A stretch of 48,491 nt of DNA from Anaeroplasma bactoclasticum (GCA_023667245.1 JAMPAL010000005.1:1-48491), one strand, 5' to 3'. Shown: positions 16,546-26,819, counted from the first letter of the stretch. The notes: generated from the sequence alone by a model not told the origin. Translations and numbers: made by a program.

Positions 16546-16890
16546 ATGAATCAACAGGAAAAAAATATCGTAGAAAAAATTAGAGAAGAGTATATTTCAA
16601 AGGAGAGTAACACATTAGAAGATTTGAAAAGACTAGACCAAAAAGTAAAACGGCCAGCGTATATTTTTGCATATACATTTGGAATGATGGGAAGTCTTAT
16701 ATTAGGCATAGGAATGTGTCTAGCTATGAAGGTCATTGGTAATTGGATGGCCCCTGGCATTTTCATTGGCGTTTTAGGTATAATTATGGTTTCCATCAAT
16801 TATCCTATTTATCAGAAATTGTTAATCAAAAGAAAACAAAAGTATCAAAAAGAAATACTTGCATTATCTGAACAAGCATTAAATGCATAA
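16546..16890 (+). CDS. small two-helix membrane protein, tandem paralogue
   Basis: 114 residues from ATG 16546 (AAAGGA ~9 nt upstream; ATG 16528 would place the start before this site). N-terminal helix with IREEYISKES and LKRLDQKVKRPA, two hydrophobic segments (~38-58 and 63-82), then IYQKLLIKRKQKYQKEILALSEQA. I recall this family from many Clostridia and Erysipelotrichia as an uncharacterised conserved protein; I assign no function. It is separated from its paralogue by 117 bp containing a promoter. Confidence 0.78.
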   Translation: MNQQEKNIVEKIREEYISKESNTLEDLKRLDQKVKRPAYIFAYTFGMMGSLILGIGMCLAMKVIGNWMAPGIFIGVLGIIMVSINYPIYQKLLIKRKQKYQKEILALSEQALNA

Positions 16891-16895
16891 AAAAT

Positions 16896-16941
16896 AAAAA
16901 AGAAAGTAAAACCATTCCATGTTGGGTATACTTTCTTTTTT
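16896..16941. terminator. bidirectional terminator
   Basis: Perfect 13-bp stem AAAAAAGAAAGTA/TACTTTCTTTTTT between the convergent small membrane protein and rhodanese genes. Confidence 0.88.
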
Positions 16942-16949
16942 TATATGAA

Positions 16950-17261
16950 TCAAGCATAATGAGTAATGACACTACCCATCCAGTGGTCAATCCCACCAAT
17001 TACATTGATTACGCGATAACCTAGGCGCATTAAATATTTTGTAGCATGATAGCTTTTATCGCCATTTTTACAAATAATAAAATAGATTTGTTTCTTATTC
17101 ATAAATAATTGATGCTTTTCCATTAATAAATGATAAGGAATGTTAATGGCATCTACAATATGATATTCATCAAACGACTGCGTTTCCCTAATATCAATGA
17201 TTTTAAAGTTAAGATGTGTTTGATAATATTTAAAAAATTGAATAGGTGATATTTCGTTCAT
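16950..17261 (-). CDS. rhodanese-like domain protein
   Basis: 103 residues, a single rhodanese domain. IIDIRETQSFDEYHI is the CH2A-type start, and the active-site loop is C64-KNGDKS with YHATKYLMRLGY after it. Such stand-alone proteins move sulfane sulfur as a persulfide on this cysteine. AGGAGAAAAATG precedes the start. The C-terminus is GGIDHWMGSV. The partner or acceptor is unknown and no sulfur metabolism gene is adjacent. Confidence 0.92.
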   Translation of the reverse strand: MNEISPIQFFKYYQTHLNFKIIDIRETQSFDEYHIVDAINIPYHLLMEKHQLFMNKKQIYFIICKNGDKSYHATKYLMRLGYRVINVIGGIDHWMGSVITHYA

Positions 17262-17355
17262 TTTTCTCCTCCTGTAAAAGATATGCTAGTCTATTTTATC
17301 AAATTTGATTTTCAAAAAAAGTCAAAAAAAGTATTCAAAACCACAAATAAATAAA

Positions 17356-17384
17356 TTGACTTTTTTCGACCATTGTGGCATAAT
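17356..17384 (+). promoter_or_regulatory. promoter of addBA
   Basis: TTGACT (17356-17361), 17-nt spacer, CATAAT (17379-17384), 22 bp before the addB start. Confidence 0.75.
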
Positions 17385-17406
17385 ACAAGATAAAGGAAAG
17401 GGGATT

Positions 17407-19839
17407 ATGATGAACAAAATAATAAAGACCATTTTAAGTGATACAAGTCCATTAGGATGTGTTGTTTTATCTACTAGTGAGATCAAGTCAAAATTGATTA
17501 GGTGTTTGTCTCATACGATGCACAATATTACTTTTAAATCCTTTGATGAGTTTAAAAAAGAGATATATCCGCCTATTGATTTACCCCTTCTTTTACAAAA
17601 TAGACAAGATGATACGCGGTTGGATATAGTAAAATTGAAATTACAACAATCCTATTTGATTGAAGAAGATAGTTATCAGCCTATATTACATGAACTATAT
17701 ACATATAAAATCAGTAATCAACTTGTGAAAAATCAAATGATAGATTCCTTTTATCAAGATAAGAAAATATATGTTGTCCAATATAATCACACCGATGATA
17801 TATTAGAAAGCGCCTTATCTGGAAAAGACGTGATATATTTGTATAAAAATCAAGTTCAAAAACAAAAACAACTTATTTATTCTTTTTCAAATCAAGAAGA
17901 TGAAGTGTTTTGTTGTGTGAATGAAATTGCCAAATTGTTGTCACAAGGTGTTTCACCCAATCAAATTGTGGTTTACAAACCAGAAACATCCTATTGTCAC
18001 TTGTTACAAGAGGCATTGGATATGTATCACATTGATTATGTGATAGAAGAAAACAAGCCACTGATAGAGTATGAATATACCAAACAATTTGTAGAAGAAT
18101 TGTTGCATATATCCGCTACTTCCTTAGAGGAAGCATTGCAAATGTATATTACATCACATCAATCATCTGATATATTGAGTCAATTGATTCAAACTTTAAC
18201 TCCTCTTATTAAACTCAATTTGCCTTTTCAAAGTGATTTGATGCAAGAAAGTATGCAATATCTTCTATCTACTTGTACCTATCAAAAAGAACGTTTCACA
18301 TCGTTGATACAAATAGAAGATATATTTAATCATATCTATGATGAGGATACACATCTATTTATACTCCATTTTAATCAAGATGTACTTCCCATCATACATA
18401 AAGATAATGACTATTTGGATGATCAAACCAAAACAGAATTGGGTCTTGCCACATCCATTTTAAAAAATCAAAAAGAAAGAAAAAAAGTAGATCAAATCTT
18501 ATGGGGCTATTCGCATATCCATTTGAGTATGCAAAGCCAAGAACCTATATCTAGTGTGATTGCATATTACAAGAAGAAGGGGCTTATTGAAGAATGCATA
18601 TCCACTTTTTGTATCGAAGATGTCATATCGAAGAGTTATGCCCAATTGCGATTTCAAAAGGCAAAAATGCAGTATAACAAATATAGAACAGTTTCTCAGG
18701 ATTTTATCAAGGGGTATACTACGTTTTCCAATATAACTGAACACTATGATAGTCAGTTTACACAAATATCTCCCATAGTGCTTCAATCTCATATACATCA
18801 GTTAACTTTATCGTATACTTCGATTAGCGAATATATGAATTGTCCTTTTAGTTATTATGTCAGCCATATTTTAGGAATTCGGGAAAAAATGGAAGAAAAC
18901 AATAGTCTTTTTGTAGGATCAATGTATCATGATGTGTTACGAAATATAATTAATGATATATATATTCAACAAAAAGATAGAAGCAATTTAAATGAATTAG
19001 TGGAGCAATATTTGACTTTATTCTTGCAAGAAAAAAACATAATATTGACGCCTAAATTATCGTTTTATTTAGAAAAATTTAAATTATCTATCATAACGCT
19101 ATTAGAAGTGATGCTTCAGTTTATGGATGATTCATCCTTTCAAGTAGAAGCATTAGAAAAAGAGATTAGGGTTACATTGGATGAACATACTACATTTATT
19201 GGTGTTATTGATAAAATTTTAAAGTATCAAGATTACTATGCAGTATTAGACTATAAAACGAATGCGGTAAGTGTAGATTGGCATGCATTAGATGTAGGTA
19301 TTGATTTGCAACTGCCTATTTATTTTTATTTGATTCATACATTAGATGATAAGGCACGTATGGCAGGGGGATATTTACAAAGCGTATATGATAGCAACTT
19401 ATTTACCTATGATGCTAAAAAAAGTTACCAAGAGCAATTTTTAAAAGCCAAAAAATACCAAGGATATACGATTCAAAATCCAGATATTATTTTTGCTATC
19501 GATAATCGTGTCATGAGTGGACAAGGTTGTATGCCTACACAAGTATTTACAAGTAAAAAAACATTTCATGCTAACTTTATCAATAGGTCATTTACGGAAG
19601 AACAATTTGAGACATTGATTCAGTATATTCATCAATTGATCGTACAGCAAAAAGAAAAGATTCAATCCGGAATATTTTCCATTGAACCACTTGTTTCTGA
19701 TAAAGGGGAATCAAAATGTGGATATTGTAAAGCAAGAGATTTGTGCTATAAGACAGTACGTATGAAAAAAGAGTACAAAAAACATAATGATTTTTCTTAT
19801 TTATTTGGAGGAAATAACCATGGCCATGAAGTGGAGTGA
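17407..19839 (+). CDS. addB: AddB/RexB-like subunit of the AddAB helicase-nuclease
   Basis: 810 residues from ATG 17407 (AAAGGGGATT upstream); a longer in-frame start at 17305 would read through the promoter. AddB partners AddA in resecting double-strand breaks for RecA. The C-terminal PD-(D/E)XK nuclease has SYTSISEYMNCPFSYYV (~468-485) and VLDYKTN (~615). The iron-sulfur cysteines are C~479 plus the C-GYC-...-C cluster near 771-780. The N-terminal part lacks a recognisable Walker A (GxGKT) and is much shorter than B. subtilis AddB (~1166), more like RexB. It overlaps addA by 20 bp. Confidence 0.88.
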   Translation: MMNKIIKTILSDTSPLGCVVLSTSEIKSKLIRCLSHTMHNITFKSFDEFKKEIYPPIDLPLLLQNRQDDTRLDIVKLKLQQSYLIEEDSYQPILHELYTYKISNQLVKNQMIDSFYQDKKIYVVQYNHTDDILESALSGKDVIYLYKNQVQKQKQLIYSFSNQEDEVFCCVNEIAKLLSQGVSPNQIVVYKPETSYCHLLQEALDMYHIDYVIEENKPLIEYEYTKQFVEELLHISATSLEEALQMYITSHQSSDILSQLIQTLTPLIKLNLPFQSDLMQESMQYLLSTCTYQKERFTSLIQIEDIFNHIYDEDTHLFILHFNQDVLPIIHKDNDYLDDQTKTELGLATSILKNQKERKKVDQILWGYSHIHLSMQSQEPISSVIAYYKKKGLIEECISTFCIEDVISKSYAQLRFQKAKMQYNKYRTVSQDFIKGYTTFSNITEHYDSQFTQISPIVLQSHIHQLTLSYTSISEYMNCPFSYYVSHILGIREKMEENNSLFVGSMYHDVLRNIINDIYIQQKDRSNLNELVEQYLTLFLQEKNIILTPKLSFYLEKFKLSIITLLEVMLQFMDDSSFQVEALEKEIRVTLDEHTTFIGVIDKILKYQDYYAVLDYKTNAVSVDWHALDVGIDLQLPIYFYLIHTLDDKARMAGGYLQSVYDSNLFTYDAKKSYQEQFLKAKKYQGYTIQNPDIIFAIDNRVMSGQGCMPTQVFTSKKTFHANFINRSFTEEQFETLIQYIHQLIVQQKEKIQSGIFSIEPLVSDKGESKCGYCKARDLCYKTVRMKKEYKKHNDFSYLFGGNNHGHEVE

Positions 19840-22800
19840 AGAGCAGACAAAAGCCATTTTTGATAGTGGTAAAACTATTTTAGTTAACGCAGGTGCAGGA
19901 AGTGGAAAAACAGCCGTATTGACAGAACGATTACTTCAAAAAATCAATTCAGGTGTACACTTGTCTCAATTAATTGTTTTGACATTCACTAGACTTGCCG
20001 CAAAAGAGATGAAAGAACGTTTAAGAGCAAAGCTAGTGGCAACACATACCCAAGAGGCCCAAGAAGAATTAGCGTATATTGATCAAGCTCATATTGAAAC
20101 ATTTGATGCATATACGAGTGGACTAGTAAAAAAATATCATTATTTACTCAATATCCCCAAACAAGTTCAAATTGTAGATGCTGTTCATTTTAAGATGATA
20201 TCAATGCAATTGTTGAATGAGATATTCAATCAACTTTATCAAACTCAAAATAGTCATTTTTTTGATTTATTAAACCGATATACCACCAAAGATGATCAAA
20301 AAGTACTAGCAGAGATTCTCAAAGTGTATCAGCAAATGCGTCTTTATCCCAATTATGAATATGTCTTGAATCATTATGATATCTATTTTAGTGACTCGTA
20401 TATAGATAAAACGATTCAAGATTATTTGGCTTTTATCAAAGAAAATATTTGTACTCTAGGCTTGATGTTACAACAAATGGCTCCATATACTGCAGATGCT
20501 AAACTGAATCAGCACTACAGCACTACATTTGAATTATATACGATGTTACAACAGGCAACTTCTTTAGTAGATTATAATGCGATGAAACAAATGCAATTAC
20601 CTAAGATGCCCGCAAAAGTAGAAGATGCCCTTGAAAAGGAAGCCTATAAAAAAGCATATGATGTATTTAAAGAAAAATGGAATCAAATTTTAGATGCATT
20701 GATATATGAAAGCGAAGAAGAGATTAAACACAATTACATACAAACGATACCTAGTTTAAAAGGAATCATTTATATATTGCAAACGTTGGATCAAAAATTA
20801 AAAGCTTATAAAAGGGAGCACAATGCGTATGATTTTAATGATATTGCTTTGATGGCTATCTCATTATTACAGCATCATCCCCATATTGCCAATCAAATTA
20901 GAACAAATACGGTTGAAATTTTAATTGATGAATACCAAGATACCTCAGATATCCAAGATCGATTGATTCAGTTGATTCAAAAAGATAATGTATATATGGT
21001 AGGTGATGTGAAACAATCCATTTATCGGTTTAGATATGCTAATCCAGAATTATTTAAAAGTCAATATGCTATGTTAAAAAAATCTGGAGTTATTGATTTG
21101 TCTAAAAACTTTCGTTCTAGAAAAGAAGTCCTAGACGGGGTTAATTTGATATTCAAAGAACTGATGTCTGTGCCTATTGGTGGAGTAGATTATGATACGT
21201 CACATGTTTTGAATTATGGCTTTACTCAATATGATCAATATCAATTAGAAGATTATCAAATGAAAATACTTGCTTATGAAGACTACAGTGAAAATGGAGA
21301 AGTTTCTTATACTAAAGCAGAACAAGAAGCTTTCATTATTGGAAAAAATATTATGGAAAGTGTACAAAAAAAGCAAGTATATGACAAAGAAGAAAATCGG
21401 TATCGACCATCAGTGTACAGTGATTATGCTATTTTAACAAGTGATAAAGATAAATTTGATTTATATAAGAAAATTTTTGAGTATTTAGGTATTCCACTAG
21501 ATATTTATAAAGATGAAACATTTACCAAAAGCGATGAATTATATGTATGCAATCATTTATTTAAAACCATAGAGGCTATGCGCCATAACCATTATCATCC
21601 ATCCCAACTGAAAAAGGCTTTAACAGGATTGCTCAGGAGCTTCTTATTTGAAATAGGAGACGATATCATAGCGGAAATTGTCACTAGTGCAAATATCCTA
21701 GAGGCATTGAAACAACGTCTACCAGATATCTATCAATCTCTTGATCAAGTGGCTCACCAATTAGATACGCTAACACTTACATCGTTTTTAACAATGACAT
21801 ATCGACAATTTCATATATATGAAAAAATGCTCAAATTATATGATGTAGAATCGGCTGAGGCTAGAATCAACTATATGTTTGATATTATTCAAAACTTAGA
21901 GGGCTTAGGGTATAAAATGATAGATATGATTGCTTACTTTGATTTGATTGTAAAAGAGGAATCTATGTTTGAGGTTAAAATGGCTAGGCCTATTCGACAA
22001 AATACCAATACTGTTAAAATGATGTCTATTCATGCATCTAAAGGACTGGAATTTCCCATTTGTTTTTTTCCAGAATTATATAAGAAGTTCAATTTATCCC
22101 AAACCAAAGATATGTTTATGTATAGCAAGGAATATCAATTGATTATACCCTATAGCGATACACAAGTGATAAAACCTAATATCTGCAAAGCATTAGAAAA
22201 CGATCATTATATTACAGAAGAAATCAGTGAAAAAATCCGTTTACTTTATGTAGCCTTAACAAGACCAAGAGAACAAATGATTTTTGTTTGCCCTATGTTA
22301 GAACCCAATGAGTATCATTCAATCACAGATATTGAAAAGAAAACATGTAGAAGTTTTTATGATATGCTGAATTGCATTTATGCTGTAGTGAAGCCCTATA
22401 TTATGCCAGTGGATTGGCATATAGTTCCTCTTTCAAAGGATTATTTGTTTCCACTACAATCTAAACAATGGGTAACAGATGATCATACAATATTACATTT
22501 CCAAGATGTAAGATTGAAAAAACAAACCATTATGCAACAACAAGCATCTAAGCAAATGTTGCATATCCCTTCTTCAGAAGAACTTTTTTTGTTAGAACAA
22601 GGTAATACTTTTCATAAAGCATTAGAGATATCTGGACTTTCTTTAGAAAAAGTACAAACATTGCATCTGCCAAAGCAGTATGATATATATATTACACGCT
22701 TTTTAAATCATCCTTTTATTAAAGAAAAACAAATCTTGCATCATTATCATGAATATGCATTTGAAAAGGTAGAACAAGATACTATTATCAAAGGGGTTAT

Positions 22801-23008
22801 AGACCTCATTTTAGAAACACCAAATGCTTTTTATATTATTGATTATAAGTTAAGCAAAATAGAAGATGTTGCATATCAAAAACAACTGCGTACCTACCAT
22901 ATGTATTTGAGCAGTATTGTGGATAAACCTGTTTATACCTATCTATATTCTATTTATCAAGGCACTTTCTTAGAGGTAGAATCAGTTGCAACAAAGAAGG
23001 GTTTATAG
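19820..23008 (+). CDS. addA: AddA helicase-nuclease subunit
   Basis: 1062 residues from ATG 19820, chosen for the GGAGG 8 nt upstream. UvrD/SF1A helicase: Walker A NAGAGSGKT at 23-31, DEYQDTSD near 369, GDVKQSIYRFR, NFRSR, VKMMSIHASKGLEFP and LLYVALTRPREQ (~808). The C-terminal RecB-type nuclease has IKGVIDLILETP and IIDYKLSK (~992-1010). With AddB it unwinds and degrades DNA ends until Chi. It is shorter than B. subtilis AddA (~1232) but all motifs are present. Confidence 0.96.
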   Translation: MAMKWSEEQTKAIFDSGKTILVNAGAGSGKTAVLTERLLQKINSGVHLSQLIVLTFTRLAAKEMKERLRAKLVATHTQEAQEELAYIDQAHIETFDAYTSGLVKKYHYLLNIPKQVQIVDAVHFKMISMQLLNEIFNQLYQTQNSHFFDLLNRYTTKDDQKVLAEILKVYQQMRLYPNYEYVLNHYDIYFSDSYIDKTIQDYLAFIKENICTLGLMLQQMAPYTADAKLNQHYSTTFELYTMLQQATSLVDYNAMKQMQLPKMPAKVEDALEKEAYKKAYDVFKEKWNQILDALIYESEEEIKHNYIQTIPSLKGIIYILQTLDQKLKAYKREHNAYDFNDIALMAISLLQHHPHIANQIRTNTVEILIDEYQDTSDIQDRLIQLIQKDNVYMVGDVKQSIYRFRYANPELFKSQYAMLKKSGVIDLSKNFRSRKEVLDGVNLIFKELMSVPIGGVDYDTSHVLNYGFTQYDQYQLEDYQMKILAYEDYSENGEVSYTKAEQEAFIIGKNIMESVQKKQVYDKEENRYRPSVYSDYAILTSDKDKFDLYKKIFEYLGIPLDIYKDETFTKSDELYVCNHLFKTIEAMRHNHYHPSQLKKALTGLLRSFLFEIGDDIIAEIVTSANILEALKQRLPDIYQSLDQVAHQLDTLTLTSFLTMTYRQFHIYEKMLKLYDVESAEARINYMFDIIQNLEGLGYKMIDMIAYFDLIVKEESMFEVKMARPIRQNTNTVKMMSIHASKGLEFPICFFPELYKKFNLSQTKDMFMYSKEYQLIIPYSDTQVIKPNICKALENDHYITEEISEKIRLLYVALTRPREQMIFVCPMLEPNEYHSITDIEKKTCRSFYDMLNCIYAVVKPYIMPVDWHIVPLSKDYLFPLQSKQWVTDDHTILHFQDVRLKKQTIMQQQASKQMLHIPSSEELFLLEQGNTFHKALEISGLSLEKVQTLHLPKQYDIYITRFLNHPFIKEKQILHHYHEYAFEKVEQDTIIKGVIDLILETPNAFYIIDYKLSKIEDVAYQKQLRTYHMYLSSIVDKPVYTYLYSIYQGTFLEVESVATKKGL

Positions 23009-23014
23009 TATAAT
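22986..23014 (+). promoter_or_regulatory. promoter of the PucR-type regulator gene
   Basis: TTGCAA (22986-22991), 17-nt spacer, TATAAT (23009-23014), starting inside the end of addA. Confidence 0.72.
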
Positions 23015-23049
23015 AGATATAAATCAGTTCACAAAAAGGAGTATAGTTT

Positions 23050-23886
23050 ATGTTGGATGCCCTAAAAGCGATTTATCAAGATGGTTTTATTGAACATGTT
23101 CAAACATTTCAAGAAGATTATTACTATTTTTACGTTCCATCTTCACAAGATATTTTTGGTGTGACCAAAAATATTACATCTAATGAATATCAACTCCTCA
23201 AATTGAATTATATAGAAAAAACAATTTATACTCAAAACACTAAAATCCAACAGTTGATGGCTTATCTTTTTGAAGAAGGTCCATACCCTTTTTCTAAAAA
23301 GAAAATGAAATTCCTTATTTATCCAAAAGCAATGGAAAATCAAGATATCATCTATGAACTTTTATCTAAAGTGTACCGTGAATTTATTAATGTGGAGATG
23401 TATGGATGTTACATTGCCTTTTATCAGGCAGAGGATATTACCAAATTAGATGAACTATTTCAAACTCTTAGTGCTGATTTAGGAATGAATTTGTATGTAC
23501 ATGAAGGATTTTATATTTATCAAGGAATAAAAGGTACTACTATCTTGACGTATATTGATCAGGTTGTAAAACACACAAATTTGATGCGTATGAGTTATAG
23601 TGATTTGAGTGAAGCTATTCTTACTTTTTCTGCAAAGCAAGAGGGAATATTACTTCATCAATTGAAGGAAATCATCTATACGCCTTATTTTGATCAATCT
23701 CCGATAAGAGATATTTTAGAAGTGATGATTAAACATGATTTAAATGTGTCATCTACTGCCAAATATTTATATATGAATCGAAATAGTTTGATGAATAAAA
23801 TAGACAATATTGAGAAAGAAACGGGTCTAAATCTACAAAAATTTAAGCATGCTTGTGCGATATATGTATTATCTAAAGTAGCATAA
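23050..23886 (+). CDS. PucR/CdaR-type helix-turn-helix regulator
   Basis: 278 residues, soluble. The first ~210 residues are of unknown fold (weakly GGDEF-like, as in PucR proteins). The C-terminal ~60 residues form the HTH_30 domain: LEVMIKHDLNVSSTAKYLYM, then NRNSLMNKIDNIEKETGLN. AAAAGGAG precedes the ATG, and it has its own promoter. A terminator separates it from the msmK-type gene, whose sugar uptake it might control; that is inference from position only. Confidence 0.82.
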   Translation: MLDALKAIYQDGFIEHVQTFQEDYYYFYVPSSQDIFGVTKNITSNEYQLLKLNYIEKTIYTQNTKIQQLMAYLFEEGPYPFSKKKMKFLIYPKAMENQDIIYELLSKVYREFINVEMYGCYIAFYQAEDITKLDELFQTLSADLGMNLYVHEGFYIYQGIKGTTILTYIDQVVKHTNLMRMSYSDLSEAILTFSAKQEGILLHQLKEIIYTPYFDQSPIRDILEVMIKHDLNVSSTAKYLYMNRNSLMNKIDNIEKETGLNLQKFKHACAIYVLSKVA

Positions 23887-23913
23887 CAAGCAAAGTGTTG
23901 AAAAAATGGAAAG

Positions 23914-23953
23914 AAAAAGAGCAAATTGCCTATAGTAGTTTTGCTCTTTTTTT
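23914..23953. terminator. terminator after the PucR-type gene
   Basis: 12-bp stem AAAAAGAGCAAA/TTTGCTCTTTTT, followed by T residues. Confidence 0.88.
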
Positions 23954-24000
23954 GGTATAATAACTATGTAAAAATAAAAAATAGAATTAAGGAGGCTCTT

Positions 24001-25137
24001 ATGGCAACAGTTGAATTAAAGAATATCAACAAAATTTATGACAATAATGTACAAGCAGTATTCGATTTTAATTTAAAAATCAAAGACCGTGAGTTCATTG
24101 TATTTGTAGGACCATCAGGATGTGGAAAAACAACAACACTTCGTATGGTTGCGGGACTTGAAGAAATCACAAGTGGACAACTCTTGATTGATGGAGAAGT
24201 AATGAATGACGTAGCTCCAAAAGATAGAAATATTGCGATGGTTTTCCAAAGTTATGCACTTTATCCACATATGACTGTATATGATAATATGGCATTTGGA
24301 TTAAAACTTAGAAAATTCTCTCGTACAGAAATTGATCGTCGTGTACAAGATGCGGCTGAAAAATTAGGATTAAAACCATACTTAGATAGAAAACCAGCAG
24401 CTTTATCAGGTGGTCAACGTCAACGTGTTGCATTAGGACGTGCAATTGTTCGTGATGCAAAAGTATTCTTAATGGACGAACCTCTATCTAACCTTGATGC
24501 TAAACTTCGTGTACAAATGCGTTCAGAATTAATTAAAATTCATGAAAGTTTAGGTACTACAACAATCTATGTAACCCATGACCAAATTGAAGCGATGACA
24601 ATGGCATCTCGAATTGTTGTTATGAAAGATGGATGGATTCAACAAATTGGTGCACCAAAAGAAATTTATGATAAACCAAACAATGTCTTTGTAGGTGGAT
24701 TTATTGGTACGCCTCCAATGAATTTTGTAAATGGTGTTGTAAGTAAAGATGGTATTTTTGAATGTGGTAGCCACAAATATGGTGTTATTCGTTTACAAGT
24801 ACCACAAGAACAATTTGAGGTATTAAAAGAACAAAATTATCTTGAAAAAGACCTTGTGATGGGAATTCGTCCAGAAGATATTTCTGACCAAGAAGATGCA
24901 ATGGCAAAACACCCAGAATGGACTGGAGAATATAAAGTAGATATTTCAGAATTGCTAGGTGCAGAATCTCAAATCCGTGTAAAACTTCCAGGTAAAGATG
25001 TCACAGGGCAAGCAATTACAGCGAAAGTACCTGCTCGTATTGACATTCATACTAATGATAACATCAAATTGATGCTCAATATGAACAAATGTCATTTCTT
25101 TGATCCTGAAACTGAAAATAGAATTCAAAAGGCTTAA
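24001..25137 (+). CDS. msmK: sugar ABC transporter ATP-binding protein (MsmK/UgpC/MalK type)
   Basis: 378 residues from ATG 24001 (AAGGAGG 7 nt upstream). Walker A GPSGCGKTT at 37-45, Q-loop FQSYALYPHM, signature LSGGQRQR at ~135, Walker B FLMDEPLSNLD (~155-165), switch VTHDQ. The C-terminal MalK-type TOBE/OB domain includes GIRPED. Such ATPases energise several carbohydrate importers in Firmicutes; no permease or binding protein is adjacent, so it is probably shared. Its codons look optimised for high expression. A TATAAT at 23956-23961 lies 40 bp upstream. Confidence 0.95.
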   Translation: MATVELKNINKIYDNNVQAVFDFNLKIKDREFIVFVGPSGCGKTTTLRMVAGLEEITSGQLLIDGEVMNDVAPKDRNIAMVFQSYALYPHMTVYDNMAFGLKLRKFSRTEIDRRVQDAAEKLGLKPYLDRKPAALSGGQRQRVALGRAIVRDAKVFLMDEPLSNLDAKLRVQMRSELIKIHESLGTTTIYVTHDQIEAMTMASRIVVMKDGWIQQIGAPKEIYDKPNNVFVGGFIGTPPMNFVNGVVSKDGIFECGSHKYGVIRLQVPQEQFEVLKEQNYLEKDLVMGIRPEDISDQEDAMAKHPEWTGEYKVDISELLGAESQIRVKLPGKDVTGQAITAKVPARIDIHTNDNIKLMLNMNKCHFFDPETENRIQKA

Positions 25138-25149
25138 TCCATTTTATAT

Positions 25150-25590
25150 ATGATAGACCGGGATATTTTGTATTTGAAAAAGCAGAATCGTTCTACAGAA
25201 GTATATTGTAAAAATGGTTTTCAAACTATATTGGACCAAACTATAGAACGAGTGCTAGAGATGTATTGTTTGCAAGATTTAACTACACTAGAAGGAAGAA
25301 TCAAAGCGATTCAAAAGATATATCATATCAAAAAACAAATACCCATATATTTATCAGAAGAATTAATTTTAATTCAAACAACGAATAAGAAAGAGATTGA
25401 TAATATATATATCAATAGTTGTAATATTATTGATATGATTAAGGATAAGCAAAACACAAAGATTATATTTTGTGATGCGAGTGAACTTGTTGTGCATAAA
25501 CCAGTTCATTTGATTGAAAAGTATATTCAAAAGAGTTTTCAAATTAAAAAATCAAATCAGATAATAAGTGAGAAAGGAAAACGAAAATGA
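25150..25590 (+). CDS. comK: ComK-like competence transcription factor
   Basis: 146 residues. The ComK core is recognisable: C[21 protein letters not shown] for the C..YGSS..GR..A.....KKK motif, then [15 protein letters not shown] (P.I.....I.FPT), then IYINSCNII (WIS..HI), then [14 protein letters not shown] (T.I.F.NG..L). B. subtilis ComK (192 aa) activates DNA-uptake genes. This copy is shorter at both ends and has no adjacent com genes. There is no clear ribosome site (start 12 nt after msmK), and its stop overlaps the pgk start (ATGA). An unusual place for a competence regulator. Confidence 0.78.
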   Translation: MIDRDILYLKKQNRSTEVYCKNGFQTILDQTIERVLEMYCLQDLTTLEGRIKAIQKIYHIKKQIPIYLSEELILIQTTNKKEIDNIYINSCNIIDMIKDKQNTKIIFCDASELVVHKPVHLIEKYIQKSFQIKKSNQIISEKGKRK

Positions 25591-26819
25591 CAAAAAAAAG
25601 TATTAGAGATTTGAACTTAAAGGGTAAAAAAGTATTAATACGTGTTGATTTCAATGTTCCAATGAAAGGTGGCGTAATCACAGACGATAATCGTATTGTT
25701 CAAGCATTACCTACTATTCAATATGCAATAGAACAAGGTGGAAAAGTAATTTTATTCTCTCATCTTGGTCGTATTAAATCAGCCGATGATTTAGCAAAAA
25801 ATAGTTTAGCACCTGTTGCTGCAAGATTAGAAGCATTACTTCAAAAACCAGTAACATTTGTACCTGCTACACGTGGAGAAGCATTAGAAAATGCAGTAAA
25901 TGCATTAAAAGATGGCGATGTATTGATGTTTGAAAATACACGTTATGAAGATTTAGATGGAAAGAAAGAATCAAAAAATGATCCTGAACTTGGCGCATAT
26001 TGGGCAAGTCTTGGTGATGTATTTGTAAATGATGCATTTGGTACAGCACATCGTGCTCATGCTTCTAACCAAGGTATTGCAAGTCATTTTCCAAATGATT
26101 CTGCAGCAGGTTTCTTATTAGAAAAAGAAATCAAATTTATTGGTGGTGCAGTAGATAATCCAGCAAGACCATTTGTAGCCATTTTAGGTGGTGCAAAAGT
26201 AAGTGATAAAATTTCTGTTATTGAAAATTTATTAGATAAAGCAGACAAAGTTATGATTTGTGGAGCTATGGCTTATACTTTCTTTAAAGCGCAAGGATTA
26301 GAAGTAGGTATGTCAAAATGCGAACCTGATTTTGTAGATTATGCTAAGGGTTTATTAGAAAAAGCCAATGGTAAAATCGTTTTACCAGTTGATGTTGTCA
26401 CTGTAAAAGTATCCGCTGAAGATGCTGCAGCCGATTTCTTTGGTGCTATCGCGAAAGCACCTACAACAGTAGTCTCTATAGACAATATTGCGGCTGATGC
26501 ACAAGGTTTAGATTGTGGCCCAAAAACAATCGAAACTTTTACAAAAGAGTTACAAGGTGCAAAAACTGTTGTATGGAATGGACCTGCTGGTGTATTTGAA
26601 GTAGAAAAATTTGCGGTTGGAACAAAAGCAATTTGTGAAACATTGGCTAACCTTGAAGGTGCAATTACCATTATTGGTGGTGGTGATTCTGCCGCAGCTG
26701 CTATTTCAATGGGCTATGAATCTAAATTTACACATATTTCTACTGGTGGTGGAGCAAGTTTAGAATATCTTGAGGGTAAAGCATTGCCAGGTGTAACTTG
26801 CCTAAGTGATGCCAAATAA
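25587..26819 (+). CDS. pgk: phosphoglycerate kinase
   Basis: 410 residues, typical is ~395-415. It converts 1,3-bisphosphoglycerate and ADP to 3-phosphoglycerate and ATP. Seen: RVDFNVPM substrate motif near the N-terminus, SHLGR, the [17 protein letters not shown] loop, [21 protein letters not shown], and the C-terminal GGGDSAAA nucleotide loop with [15 protein letters not shown] lies before the ATG, which overlaps the comK-like stop. It is followed by tpiA, an ordinary glycolytic pair; gapA is not next to it. Confidence 0.98.
   Translation: MTKKSIRDLNLKGKKVLIRVDFNVPMKGGVITDDNRIVQALPTIQYAIEQGGKVILFSHLGRIKSADDLAKNSLAPVAARLEALLQKPVTFVPATRGEALENAVNALKDGDVLMFENTRYEDLDGKKESKNDPELGAYWASLGDVFVNDAFGTAHRAHASNQGIASHFPNDSAAGFLLEKEIKFIGGAVDNPARPFVAILGGAKVSDKISVIENLLDKADKVMICGAMAYTFFKAQGLEVGMSKCEPDFVDYAKGLLEKANGKIVLPVDVVTVKVSAEDAAADFFGAIAKAPTTVVSIDNIAADAQGLDCGPKTIETFTKELQGAKTVVWNGPAGVFEVEKFAVGTKAICETLANLEGAITIIGGGDSAAAAISMGYESKFTHISTGGGASLEYLEGKALPGVTCLSDAK

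Noticed and set aside
26339-26671. Antisense frame within pgk
   Set aside because: Shadow of a highly biased coding sequence.
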